DNA from: an uncultured Clostridium sp.
Lineage (GTDB): Bacteria; Bacillota; Clostridia; Lachnospirales; Lachnospiraceae
NCBI GenBank assembly: GCA_946498245.1
Contig: CAMMNN010000010.1
Location: forward strand, 28,135 to 92,134
Direction: 5' to 3'
DNA: 64,000 bases
The translations under genes and the position numbers were made by a program. The notes under the pieces were generated by a model. The model was not told where the DNA came from and ran no database searches. It saw only the letters and a program-made list of their open reading frames with translations. Below are positions 34,363 through 42,312 of the stretch, in pieces; within the stretch, counting starts at the first letter, position 1; each line of letters starts with the position of its first letter.

Positions 34363-34977
34363 ATGAGAAAAGTCTTTTCAGGAAGCCCTAAGCCCTGGAT
34401 AAATGGCATTATCATTGTGCTGAACATAATATATTTTATTTTTTTAGAGGTCGTGGGTTCCAGTGAAGACAGCAGAACCATGGTTCAGTACGGGGCGCTG
34501 TATACTCCGCTGATTATAGAGCAAAATGAGTATTACAGGCTGGTTACAGCCATGTTTATGCATTTTGGGATACATCATCTGGTTAATAATATGCTAGTGC
34601 TCTTTGTACTGGGAGATAAATTGGAACGTGCTTTAGGAAAGGTGAAGTACTTGCTTTTTTATCTGCTTTGCGGAATAGGGGCCAATGCCGTATCCATTGT
34701 TTTTTATCTGCATACGGAGTTTAATGTTATTTCAGCGGGGGCATCCGGGGCTATTTTCGGAGTGGTTGGAGGCTTGATTTACGTAGTGATAGCAAACCGG
34801 GGACGATTAGAAGATTTGGATACCCGGCAGATTGTCTTGATGGCCATTTTTTCACTGTATTTGGGATTTATTAATACAGGTACGAATAACACGGCACATA
34901 TATCCGGCACTCTGATAGGATTTGTGTTGGCAGCGGTGATGTACCGCAAGCCGGCACAGCGTATTTCGGGGAACTAA
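34363..34977 (+). CDS. Rhomboid family intramembrane serine protease
   Basis: 204 residues with six membrane helices. The catalytic serine lies in SAGASGAIFGVVGG (GASG motif, about residue 125) and the catalytic histidine in NTAHISGTLIGF (about 180). The conserved HFGIHHLVNNML segment of helix 2 supplies the oxyanion-site residues. Monocistronic or first of a small operon with the HIT gene 30 nt downstream. Substrates are unknown. Confidence 0.93.
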   Translation: MRKVFSGSPKPWINGIIIVLNIIYFIFLEVVGSSEDSRTMVQYGALYTPLIIEQNEYYRLVTAMFMHFGIHHLVNNMLVLFVLGDKLERALGKVKYLLFYLLCGIGANAVSIVFYLHTEFNVISAGASGAIFGVVGGLIYVVIANRGRLEDLDTRQIVLMAIFSLYLGFINTGTNNTAHISGTLIGFVLAAVMYRKPAQRISGN

Positions 34978-35007
34978 GAACACAGACGTTAGGAGGAAAA
35001 GAGTGTT

Positions 35008-35424
35008 ATGAAAGATGAAACGTGTATTTTTTGTAAAATAGCAAATGGGGAGATTCCTTCAGCTACGGTTTACGAAGATGAGGATTTTCGGGCAATTCTT
35101 GATCTGAATCCGGCTTCCAAAGGTCACACTTTAATACTTCCTAAAAATCACTTTAAAGATCTGTGTGATTTAGATAGTACGACGGCTGTGAAAGTTCTTC
35201 CGCTTGCCGCTAAAATAGGTTCCGCCATGAAGTCGGCCTTAAACTGCGACGGCTTTAATTTAGTACAGAACAACGGAACAGAAGCAGGACAAACAGTGTT
35301 CCATTTTCATATGCATATAATTCCCAGGTATCAGGGAGGACCGTCTATTGCCGCATGGACTCCTCAAAAGGCGGAGTCGGAAGAGCTGACGGAAATTGCA
35401 GAGAAATTAAAAACAGTTCTTTAA
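35008..35424 (+). CDS. HIT family nucleotide-binding protein
   Basis: 138 residues with the histidine triad H99-F-H101-M-H103 in VFHFHMHIIPR and the N-terminal CIFCKIANGEIPS typical of the HINT branch. HINT enzymes hydrolyse AMP-linked substrates such as adenosine phosphoramidates. The C6-x2-C9 pair is common in Gram-positive homologues. AGGAGG precedes the ATG. Confidence 0.93.
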   Translation: MKDETCIFCKIANGEIPSATVYEDEDFRAILDLNPASKGHTLILPKNHFKDLCDLDSTTAVKVLPLAAKIGSAMKSALNCDGFNLVQNNGTEAGQTVFHFHMHIIPRYQGGPSIAAWTPQKAESEELTEIAEKLKTVL

Positions 35425-35442
35425 ATTAATTAGGAGAAAGAC

Positions 35443-35973
35443 ATGCAACATAAGATTAACGAGCTGTTGCAGTCCATGTATGGGGAGTATCAAGAGCCTC
35501 TTCGCGTACTGGCAAAGACATACGGTATTCCAGATAAAGATGTGGATGATATTGTTCAGGAAACGTTTATCTCATATTTTGAACATTATTCTCTGGAATG
35601 GACGCCTGACCGTAAGAAGGCTATGCTTGTCAGGATTTTGAAAAATCGTTGTACGGACTACCATAGAAAGAAGCAGAATCAGGACATGCTTAGCATGGAC
35701 TCGGAAGACTTTATTGAAGACTGCAGACTTACGGAAAAGTACGGACAAGGCAATTCTCTTAATAAGGTATTTGAAGAAGAACTGTACGAGGCTGTGAAGA
35801 ATGCAATTGCGGAAATGAGTGCGGATTTGCAGAAAGCGGCCATACTTCATTTAGTTGAAGGACGGCCGCAGAAGGAAGTGGCAGAGATCCTGGGGATTTC
35901 CATTGATGCCTGCCGTGCCAGAATATCAAGAGCAAGAAAATTTCTTCAGAAAAAACTGGAAGAATTAAAGTAA
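35443..35973 (+). CDS. ECF-type RNA polymerase sigma factor
   Basis: 176 residues. Region 2 (about 12-75) contains VDDIVQETFISYFEHY and the promoter-melting helix; region 4 (about 120-172) has LQKAAILHLVEGRPQKEVAEIL followed by the recognition helix SIDACRARISRARKFLQKKL. No anti-sigma factor with a zinc-binding domain lies next to it; the downstream gene is murG on the opposite strand. It starts 18 nt after the HIT gene, probably in the same transcript. Confidence 0.88.
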   Translation: MQHKINELLQSMYGEYQEPLRVLAKTYGIPDKDVDDIVQETFISYFEHYSLEWTPDRKKAMLVRILKNRCTDYHRKKQNQDMLSMDSEDFIEDCRLTEKYGQGNSLNKVFEEELYEAVKNAIAEMSADLQKAAILHLVEGRPQKEVAEILGISIDACRARISRARKFLQKKLEELK

Positions 35974-35978
35974 AGACG

Positions 35979-37052
35979 TTAATCCTTACCTTGAACCAGA
36001 GATTCAATTAAATTGATAATAGTTTCTACGGCATTGCCCTGGCTGCTGTTTTCCATTGCCTCAATATAGGATTGGCGGTTTGCATACAAATCGGAAACTG
36101 ACTGGAACAGAGTGTCTTCCGATAGGTTCTCTTCCTCAAGAAGTGCGCTGAATCCCTGCTTGGCAAAAGACTTTGCATTTAAAATCTGGTCGCCGCGGCT
36201 GGCTTGAGCTGACAGCGGGATGAGCAGATTGGGCTTTCTTAATGCCAGGATTTCACAGATGGAATTAGCGCCGGCACGGGAAATAACCAGATCAGCCGCA
36301 GCAAATAAGTGCTTTAGCGGTGCATCTACATATTCGTATTGTACATATCCGTCGGTTCCAATAAGGCTTTCGTCTAAATTGCCTTTTCCACAGATATGTA
36401 TTATCTGGAATTGGCCTAAAAGGCGCGGAATGATGCTGCGGACAGCTTCATTGACTTTGACAGATCCAAGGCTTCCTCCGATTACAAGAATAATCGGTTT
36501 TTCCGGAGACAGACCAGTATACTTTAATCCGGACAGGCGGTCGCCTTTTAAGAGTTCGGCGCGAATAGGGGATCCTGTAAGGAGTGCTTTGTCTTCCGGA
36601 AGATAGGGAAGGGTTTCCGGAAAGTTGCAGCATACCTTTGCCGCAGAAGGAATGCAGATTTTATTTGCCAGACCGGGAGTCATATCGGATTCATGGATAA
36701 TAGTGGGAATCTTGTAATGCTTAGCAGCTAATACCACAGGAACTGCAACAAACCCCCCTTTAGAAAATACGACATCCGGCTTATATTTTTTAATTAATTT
36801 TAGAGCCCCATAGTAACCCTTCAGAACCCGGAAGGGATCGGAAAAGTTTTTAATATCGAAATACCGGCGGAGTTTGCCAGAAGAAATGCCATCATAGGGG
36901 ATTCCGGCATTTTCAATCAGCTTTTTTTCAATCCCCTGATAAGAGCCGATATAATGAATTTCGTAGCCTAGGTCTTTCAATGATGGGATCAACGCCAGAT
37001 TCGGGGTGACATGGCCGGCCGTCCCGCCGCCGGTCAATACGATTTTTTTCAT
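35979..37052 (-). CDS. murG: UDP-GlcNAc:lipid I N-acetylglucosaminyltransferase
   Basis: Makes lipid II from lipid I for peptidoglycan (EC 2.4.1.227). The glycine-rich [13 protein letters not shown] is at residues 8-20, [13 protein letters not shown] is near 100, and the UDP-binding signature region [15 protein letters not shown] and [13 protein letters not shown] is in the C-terminal half. 357 residues, normal. ATG at 37052 with GGAGGTCC upstream. It stands alone, away from a dcw cluster, which is usual for this clostridial lineage. Confidence 0.96.
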   Translation of the reverse strand: MKKIVLTGGGTAGHVTPNLALIPSLKDLGYEIHYIGSYQGIEKKLIENAGIPYDGISSGKLRRYFDIKNFSDPFRVLKGYYGALKLIKKYKPDVVFSKGGFVAVPVVLAAKHYKIPTIIHESDMTPGLANKICIPSAAKVCCNFPETLPYLPEDKALLTGSPIRAELLKGDRLSGLKYTGLSPEKPIILVIGGSLGSVKVNEAVRSIIPRLLGQFQIIHICGKGNLDESLIGTDGYVQYEYVDAPLKHLFAAADLVISRAGANSICEILALRKPNLLIPLSAQASRGDQILNAKSFAKQGFSALLEEENLSEDTLFQSVSDLYANRQSYIEAMENSSQGNAVETIINLIESLVQGKD

Positions 37053-37083
37053 AAAATAGGACCTCCGATAAGATTTTATAGTT

Positions 37084-37113
37084 ATATAGTAACCACAAAA
37101 AATAAAAAGTCAA
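37084..37113 (-). promoter_or_regulatory. Probable promoter of murG
   Basis: Read leftward, TTGACT (complement of 37108-37113) is followed 16-19 nt later by overlapping A/T-rich -10 candidates (TACTAT or TATATA, complement of 37083-37091), about 32 nt before the start codon. Confidence 0.5.
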
Positions 37114-37187
37114 CCCTGAGGACTAAGAAACTGCGGGGAATTACAGGAAAGTATCAGCATAAGTGAGTATTCGGTGCGAGGTGCAGT

Positions 37188-38102
37188 GTGGAAAAGAATC
37201 AAAAGGCAGGCAGCCATCAAGCAGAAGAGAAAAAAACTGAATTATTAATCCAGGAAGCCTTTGGCTATAGTGATGAGCAGCTTTTAAAGGAACTGGAAAT
37301 GGCTGAAAATGCAGTGAGGGCTGCCAAAAACGCAGAACAGAATGAGACAGAAGAGAAACAAGACTCCCAAGAAGAGTTTGAATTGATTCTGCAAAAAATG
37401 AAAGAACGAGGGATTCGTCCACGGCTGGAAAGTGAACTGGGGGATTCGGAAGTGCCGGATTTTGCAGAACCAGAAAGCCATCTTCGCAGCGGGGAAATAT
37501 CTCCTCCGGAGCGTCCGCCGGAGCCAGGGCGTGTTTTCCGCAAAAAGAGGCGGGCCTGGAAAATACTCATTGCCGCTGTGGTGGCAGGCAGTTTATTGTG
37601 GGGCACGGGAATCGGCGTGGGCGGCAGACGATCATTGGAATATAAAGCAAATGTTAGAGATGGAAGCGGCAGTAATATTGCTTGGGATAATAACGAAGAA
37701 AATTTGATCATGTATACAGAAGAAGAGGCATATCAGGCGATCAAAGAAAAATTGGGAATGCCGGTGTTAAAGTTGGGGTATCGACCTGACGGAATGGAGT
37801 ATCAGGAGACATTAATAGAGGACAGCCGCGCAACAATGGAGTTTGCTTATGGAGAATTTAAAATATACTTGTGGCAGACAATGGAAACAGATGTTAATTC
37901 AAACGCCTTCAAATCAGACAGGACAGAATACAAAACCGTATATAATGCCTGGTTAGATAAGGAGTTTTTAATAGAAAAAAATGAGGGGGAGGCTGCGGAG
38001 TACGACGCGGTGCTGGAGATGGACAAAATGTGCTATTATTTGGAAGGTATAATGAAAGAGGAAGAGTTTCTAAAAATTGTAGAGGATATGAGATTTTATT
38101 AA
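37188..38102 (+). CDS. Membrane-anchored protein with DUF4367-like extracytoplasmic domain
   Basis: 304 residues starting at a GTG with a CGAGGTG site. Residues 1-120 are hydrophilic, acidic and probably cytoplasmic. A basic patch RKKRR precedes one membrane helix (about 125-145). The extracytoplasmic part (about 180-304) looks like DUF4367: YTEEEAYQAIKEKLGMPVLK, then YQETLIEDSRATMEFAYGEF. Such domains often sit on anti-sigma factors. The ECF sigma gene is 1.2 kb away with murG between, so a functional link is only possible. Followed 29 nt later by a secreted protein gene. Confidence 0.6.
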   Translation: MEKNQKAGSHQAEEKKTELLIQEAFGYSDEQLLKELEMAENAVRAAKNAEQNETEEKQDSQEEFELILQKMKERGIRPRLESELGDSEVPDFAEPESHLRSGEISPPERPPEPGRVFRKKRRAWKILIAAVVAGSLLWGTGIGVGGRRSLEYKANVRDGSGSNIAWDNNEENLIMYTEEEAYQAIKEKLGMPVLKLGYRPDGMEYQETLIEDSRATMEFAYGEFKIYLWQTMETDVNSNAFKSDRTEYKTVYNAWLDKEFLIEKNEGEAAEYDAVLEMDKMCYYLEGIMKEEEFLKIVEDMRFY

Positions 38103-38131
38103 TAAATTTTTTATGTCAAAGGAGGAAGAAT

Positions 38132-38662
38132 ATGAAAAGACAAGTAAAAAAGGCAGTTGTATTGTCGTTGCTTTGTGCAGCCGTGGCAGTGTTTCCTGCT
38201 GTTGCAGGAACAGCAAGGGATGGCAGTATCTCAAATGAACAGGTGAGTAGCGTAGTATCTCAGAATACGGCAGTGGAGCCAAGAGGAACCTATATTTCTT
38301 CCTCAACGGTGGGAATTACTAATAAGGGAAGCGGTGTGATTGGAATATCCGCATCTACCAGGGCCCACCAAAATGTAGACCAGATCCGTATTCGCATCTA
38401 TCTGGATAAATTGGTAAATGGGAAATGGAACCAGGTAGACGATTACGATTACATTTTCGTGGCTTCAGAACAGCCTAACGGCCAATTGTCCAAAGCGTCA
38501 GTTTCCTTTGAAGTGACAGATCAGCCGGCTAATAATACATATCGCGTCAGAGGGGGCCATGGAGTCTGGAAAAACGGTGTAATAGAAACTCAGGATACAT
38601 ATTCTAATGGCGTTTACATCTCCTCGGATCCCGTTTACAGGATTGGCGATGAGAAAGAATAA
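38132..38662 (+). CDS. Secreted protein, DUF6147-like
   Basis: 176 residues with a signal peptide (MKRQVKKAVVLSLLCAAVAV, cleavage after VAG or GTA). The mature part is beta-rich: TYISSSTVGITNKGSGVIGI, then QIRIRIYLDKLVNGKWNQVD and a C-terminal RVRGGHGVW. The pattern resembles the DUF6147 secreted proteins of Clostridia, but I am not certain. AAAGGAGG lies 7 nt before the ATG. Probably co-transcribed with the anchored protein upstream. Confidence 0.65.
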   Translation: MKRQVKKAVVLSLLCAAVAVFPAVAGTARDGSISNEQVSSVVSQNTAVEPRGTYISSSTVGITNKGSGVIGISASTRAHQNVDQIRIRIYLDKLVNGKWNQVDDYDYIFVASEQPNGQLSKASVSFEVTDQPANNTYRVRGGHGVWKNGVIETQDTYSNGVYISSDPVYRIGDEKE

Positions 38663-38704
38663 AATAAATAGGATTATTGCTTGATAATGAAACTGAAGTA
38701 GGTC

Positions 38705-38740
38705 ATGGGCCGGGAAAATAAAAATTTCCCGGCCCGTTGC
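38705..38740 (+). terminator. Terminator after the secreted protein gene
   Basis: GGGCCGGGAAA (38707-38717) pairs perfectly with TTTCCCGGCCC (38725-38735). The T-run behind it is weak (GTTGCATTCT). Confidence 0.55.
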
Positions 38741-38867
38741 ATTCTCTTAATCATAATTCTTAGATCCTTCGCATAGATTATAAATAGGTTAAGAAATCCT
38801 GGATTGTTCTAGGTGCTAAATAGGCGGACAAGCCGGGAAGGAGAAAACCAAAGGAGAGAGCAGGACT

Positions 38868-39656
38868 ATGAATGAGATACATTATTTAATATCCGATGCA
38901 TCAAAAAAGGTAGATGTGGAAGCTCATGTGCTGCGGTATTGGGAGGATGAACTGAAGCTGGTGATTCCTCGGAATGAAATGGGTCATCGGTATTATACAG
39001 AGCTGCACATTCGATTATTCCGTCAGGTAAAGGCACTGAAAGAAAAGGGATACCAACTAAAGGCCATAAAGAACGCATTGGACAGAATAATGGAGTCCGG
39101 AAGCGATCTAATAATGTCGGATGAGGTCTTGGAGGAGGATATGGAAAAAGCATTAAAAGAGTGTGCGGCGGCTCCGGAAAAGAAAATCGCTGAACAGGAG
39201 AAAAATAGCTTTAATCAGGAAAAGGATAGTTCAGGCCGGAAAGAAGGGAGAAACAGGGAGAGGGCCTCAGCTTCTGTGGTGACTGAGGAATTAAAGGAAG
39301 AGCAGGAAACGGAGCTGGCCCAGTATTCTGCAGGTGACGATGAAATACCTCAGTTGATTCTGACTGCGGAAGAAAAAATGGAACAGTTTCAGGAGATTAT
39401 GAACCATATTATTGGACGGGCTTTGGAGGCAAACAATGAAAAACTAAGCCAGGATATAAGTCATATGGTAAATGATAAAGTGTCCAGAGAGATGGAGTAT
39501 TTGTTTCAGGTTTCCAATGAAAAAGACGAGGAGCGGTTCAAGCAGCTTGATGAGATTATCCGCACTTACCAGAAAGAAAATCGGGGGAGGGCGGAAGCGG
39601 CGGCTGCGAAAATCCCCTTTTTTAAGAGAAAGCATTCTTGGAAGAAAGGGAAATAA
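38868..39656 (+). CDS. MerR family transcriptional regulator with coiled-coil tail
   Basis: 262 residues. The N-terminal MerR winged helix (1-75) shows VDVEAHVLRYWEDELKLVIP and MGHRYYTELHIRLFRQVKAL. Unlike classical MerR proteins it carries no cysteine effector site; the tail is a long charged region followed by a coiled coil (about 165-245). This layout matches the MerR-like proteins with unknown signals found in Lachnospiraceae. Monocistronic, followed by a strong terminator. Confidence 0.82.
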   Translation: MNEIHYLISDASKKVDVEAHVLRYWEDELKLVIPRNEMGHRYYTELHIRLFRQVKALKEKGYQLKAIKNALDRIMESGSDLIMSDEVLEEDMEKALKECAAAPEKKIAEQEKNSFNQEKDSSGRKEGRNRERASASVVTEELKEEQETELAQYSAGDDEIPQLILTAEEKMEQFQEIMNHIIGRALEANNEKLSQDISHMVNDKVSREMEYLFQVSNEKDEERFKQLDEIIRTYQKENRGRAEAAAAKIPFFKRKHSWKKGK

Positions 39657-39682
39657 GGGCGAGCTGAAAGAACGAAAAAGGG

Positions 39683-39735
39683 CGGCTGTACAGTTGGAAA
39701 ATCAAGAAGATTTTTCTGGCTGTACAGCCGTTTTT
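39683..39735 (+). terminator. Terminator of the MerR gene
   Basis: CGGCTGTACAG (39683-39693) pairs with CTGTACAGCCG (39720-39730), followed by TTTTT (39731-39735). The flanks AAAAAGGGC and GCCCT extend the pairing, so it may act on both strands. Confidence 0.88.
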
Positions 39736-39766
39736 GCCCTGATTATGATTACAGATGGGAGTGACG

Positions 39767-40489
39767 TTAAGAAGCATTCAGGCAGGCTTTGGTAAATGCC
39801 TGGAAAATTTGGCGGGCAGGCTCCTGCTCAGAAAAGAGGTATTCCGGATGCCATTGCAGTCCCAGAAGAAACGGATAGTCTTTCATTTCCACTGCCTCAA
39901 TCAGACCGTCTGAGGAACGGGCGCATACGGTCAGATCCGGGGCGGTTTTCCACACAGCCTGATGATGCAGAGAATTAACTTCTAGAGATTGTTTTTGAGC
40001 GATGGATTCCAACAGGGAACCAGGAGATACCGTTACATGGTGAGACGGAAGCGCCGGAGAAAAAGGCTGTCGGTGAGCGATAGCCCTTCCCTGAGGAGTA
40101 AACTGACGTTCCAGATCCTGATAGATATTTCCGCCCAATCCAATGTTGATTAGTTGTATGCCCCGGCAGATGCCGAGAATAGGCTTCCGGCTTTCCAGAG
40201 CAATGGAAAGGAGATCCAGCTCCAATTGGTCCCTTAGAGGAGAAACTTCGCCGCAGCCGGGAAGCGTTTCTTCTCCAAAATGCAAGGGATGTACATCAGG
40301 ACCGCCGGTAAAAAGGACGCCGTCGCACAGGGAAGATAAGTGTTTTAACTCATTATAAGTGGCTTCCAAAGGAAAAATAAAGGACATGGCTCCGCACTGC
40401 TGCAGGGCGCGTATGTACAGAGGATTGAGATAAAGCTGTTCTTTTTCCAGATCGTGGGAGGGGGTGAGTCCAATGACGGGATGCTTCAT
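39767..40489 (-). CDS. Gamma-glutamyl-GABA hydrolase family protein (peptidase C26)
   Basis: 240-residue class I glutamine amidotransferase-like hydrolase. The nucleophile cysteine is in PILGICRGIQLINIGLGG and the catalytic His/Glu pair in GLQWHPEYLF. GVLFTGGPDVHP is the oxyanion strand typical of PuuD-like enzymes. No biosynthetic partner lies beside it. It probably cleaves gamma-glutamyl amides, but the substrate is not known. Confidence 0.85.
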   Translation of the reverse strand: MKHPVIGLTPSHDLEKEQLYLNPLYIRALQQCGAMSFIFPLEATYNELKHLSSLCDGVLFTGGPDVHPLHFGEETLPGCGEVSPLRDQLELDLLSIALESRKPILGICRGIQLINIGLGGNIYQDLERQFTPQGRAIAHRQPFSPALPSHHVTVSPGSLLESIAQKQSLEVNSLHHQAVWKTAPDLTVCARSSDGLIEAVEMKDYPFLLGLQWHPEYLFSEQEPARQIFQAFTKACLNAS

Positions 40490-40519
40490 GGGGATGCTCC
40501 TTTATATTGATAAAAATGC

Positions 40520-40553
40520 GAAGAAAAATGCCCCTTCCCAAAGGAAGAGGCAT
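40520..40553 (-). terminator. Terminator after the ferredoxin gene
   Basis: ATGCCCCTTCC (40528-40538) pairs with GGAAGAGGCAT (40543-40553). Read leftward it is followed by TTTTTCTT (complement of 40520-40527). Confidence 0.8.
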
Positions 40554-40567
40554 TATGTACCGAACAA

Positions 40568-40735
40568 TTAGCCTTCGATAGCACCGGTAGGACATACACC
40601 AGCGCAGGTTCCGCAATCGATGCAGGAATCAGCATCAATAACGTATTTTCCATCTCCTTCAGAGATAGCGCCTACGGGACATTCGCCAGCGCAGGTTCCG
40701 CAGCTTACACAAGCATCGCCAATTACATATGCCAT
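40568..40735 (-). CDS. 2[4Fe-4S] ferredoxin
   Basis: 55-residue clostridial-type electron carrier. It has two CxxCxxCxxxCP clusters: CVSCGTCAGECPVGAI and CIDCGTCAGVCPTGAI. The internal symmetry of the two halves is obvious. AAGGAGG lies 8 nt before the ATG at 40735. It lies 96 nt downstream of pflA on the same strand. Such ferredoxins carry electrons for oxidoreductases and for radical-SAM activases; a role in activating PflA is plausible but unproven. Confidence 0.95.
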   Translation of the reverse strand: MAYVIGDACVSCGTCAGECPVGAISEGDGKYVIDADSCIDCGTCAGVCPTGAIEG

Positions 40736-40831
40736 GATAAATACCTCCTTAAATAATTAAGATAAATATAGTACTTTTGTTTCTTTATTCTAAACCATTT
40801 CCCATGAATATTCAAGAGAAAAATAATGGTC

Positions 40832-41608
40832 TTATTGTTTAAAATTAGGAGCATGGGAGGACTGCTTTTTTCTTTCTTCGCGGATCCCGCTGATGACAAC
40901 GGTTCTGGCCCAGACCGCCTTTTCTTTTGGAAGCGGGGGCGTATCCTCCAGCGGGTAGGCAAGGCCGAGCTTTTGATATTTGCTTTTTCCCATATCGTGG
41001 TAGGGAAGGACATCCAGGGCCTTTACGTTGTGGAGGGTTCCGATAAAACGTCCCAGCCTGTAGAGGTCGCTTTCGTTATCGGAGAGTCCCGGAACAACCA
41101 CGTGGCGGATCCAGACGGGAATGGAGTGTTCGTCCAGATAACGGGCAAAGGCAATAATATTATTCTGGGGCTGACCGCAAAGCGCCAAATGCTTTTCCGG
41201 ATCGATATGCTTAATATCCAGCATCACCAGATTGGTTACGGCCATGAGGCGGTCAAAACGGGAGATAAGGCCGGGGTTGTCCGGGCGAAATGTAACGCCG
41301 GAAGTATCCAGGCAGGTATGGATGTTTCGCCGACGCGCCTCTTCAAACAGCTCTGTGACAAACTCCAACTGCACAAGAGGTTCGCCTCCGGTGACAGTTA
41401 TCCCGCCCCGGCGATAAAAGTCTTTGGAACGCTCGTATTCTGTCAGGATTTGATCCACAGTCATTTCCGTACCGCCGCCCATCTCCCAGGTGTCCGGATT
41501 GTGGCAGTACTGACAGCGCATGGGACAGCCCTTTAAAAATACGACGAAGCGGATGCCTGGTCCGTCTACGGTTCCGAAGCTTTCAATGGAATGAATGTGG
41601 CCAATCAT
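40832..41608 (-). CDS. pflA: Pyruvate formate-lyase activating enzyme (radical SAM)
   Basis: Generates the glycyl radical on pyruvate formate-lyase using SAM and a [4Fe-4S] cluster (EC 1.97.1.4). The cluster motif CPMRCQYC (CxxxCxxC) is near residues 28-35, and GHIHSIESFGTVDGPGIR and VTGGEPLVQLEF are diagnostic. 258 residues. Start at 41608 because AGGAGGG lies 4-5 nt upstream; a start eight codons earlier would run through it. It is separated from the radical subunit gene by 180 nt that include a terminator-like hairpin. Confidence 0.95.
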   Translation of the reverse strand: MIGHIHSIESFGTVDGPGIRFVVFLKGCPMRCQYCHNPDTWEMGGGTEMTVDQILTEYERSKDFYRRGGITVTGGEPLVQLEFVTELFEEARRRNIHTCLDTSGVTFRPDNPGLISRFDRLMAVTNLVMLDIKHIDPEKHLALCGQPQNNIIAFARYLDEHSIPVWIRHVVVPGLSDNESDLYRLGRFIGTLHNVKALDVLPYHDMGKSKYQKLGLAYPLEDTPPLPKEKAVWARTVVISGIREERKKQSSHAPNFKQ

Positions 41609-41740
41609 AAAATCCCTCCTGGTAAGCTGCAAATAATATTAAGAAACTCTGCGGGCAGTAAGCGTCCATAGACACTGTCGCGGATATATAAAAAAAACAT
41701 TTCGAAATCTATGCTGCTTATCCGGCAGCAGAGCTTTTAA

Positions 41741-41775
41741 GGAAAGCGGGGACTGCATCGCTGCAGTGCCCCGCC
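41741..41775 (-). terminator. Hairpin between the pfl genes and pflA
   Basis: GCGGGGACTGCA and TGCAGTGCCCCGC form a 12-bp stem with one bulged base, just after the radical-subunit gene on the leftward strand. It probably lowers read-through to pflA rather than stopping it completely. Confidence 0.6.
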
Positions 41776-41788
41776 CGTAACTGAAAGA

Positions 41789-42034
41789 TTAAATCTGATC
41801 GTGGAAGGTTCTGGAAATAACCTCGTCCTGCTGAGCTTTCGTCAGCTTATTGAAGTTTACGGCATATCCGGAAACACGGACAGTCAATTGAGGATATTTC
41901 TCAGGATGGGCCTGAGCATCCAGCAACGTCTCTTTGGTAAAAACATTTACATTTAAGTGATGGCCGCCTTCTGCAGCATAGCCGTCTAACATGGAAACCA
42001 GATTATCGATTTGAGATTCACTTGCATGTGCCAT
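41789..42034 (-). CDS. grcA: Glycyl-radical subunit of pyruvate formate-lyase (GrcA-like)
   Basis: 81 residues that correspond to the last part of a normal pyruvate formate-lyase: [30 protein letters not shown] and the radical loop [15 protein letters not shown], with the radical glycine at G56. Start at 42034 is fixed by AAGGAGG exactly 8 nt upstream. In E. coli, GrcA is a spare part for damaged PflB; here the large PFL subunit lacks this region, so this protein would have to supply the radical in every catalytic cycle. It is 36 nt downstream of the middle small gene. Confidence 0.9.
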   Translation of the reverse strand: MAHASESQIDNLVSMLDGYAAEGGHHLNVNVFTKETLLDAQAHPEKYPQLTVRVSGYAVNFNKLTKAQQDEVISRTFHDQI

Positions 42035-42069
42035 AACATAATCCTCCTTAAACATTAGTAGAAAACGAA

Positions 42070-42291
42070 TTAAGATTCTTCATCCCGATCCATTCCCTCA
42101 AACAGTGTGGGAACTTTGCAGGCCAGATCGCCGGCCGCACAGTCTAAAGAATGCATTGTGCTGATTTTGACGGAGGCGGTATCCATCTGGATATTGCCAT
42201 TGTCTTCGGCGGTTACATTCATATGTCCGCCGTTATTGGACATAAACTGATCGATCATTGCAACCAGATCGTCAATCTTTTGATCTTCCAT
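42070..42291 (-). CDS. Small paralogue of the glycyl-radical subunit without the radical glycine
   Basis: 73 residues: [20 protein letters not shown], then GGHMNV. The first 30 residues align with the radical subunit (IDDLVAMID versus [15 protein letters not shown] versus GGHHLNV). The remainder has no RVSGYA loop. Instead it has [19 protein letters not shown] with two cysteines seven residues apart. It lies between the large and radical subunits in one operon, with an AGGAGGA site. It looks like a duplicated, diverged linker or a regulatory subunit. I do not recognise a named family. Confidence 0.7.
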   Translation of the reverse strand: MEDQKIDDLVAMIDQFMSNNGGHMNVTAEDNGNIQMDTASVKISTMHSLDCAAGDLACKVPTLFEGMDRDEES

Positions 42292-42312
42292 GCCGGATTC
42301 CTCCTAAATTGA

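Noticed and set aside
42292..42312. The split of pyruvate formate-lyase as a simple frameshift of one gene
   Set aside because: The large subunit ends in its own acidic tail, the next genes have ribosome binding sites and starts, and a whole extra gene lies between; one base change cannot rejoin them.
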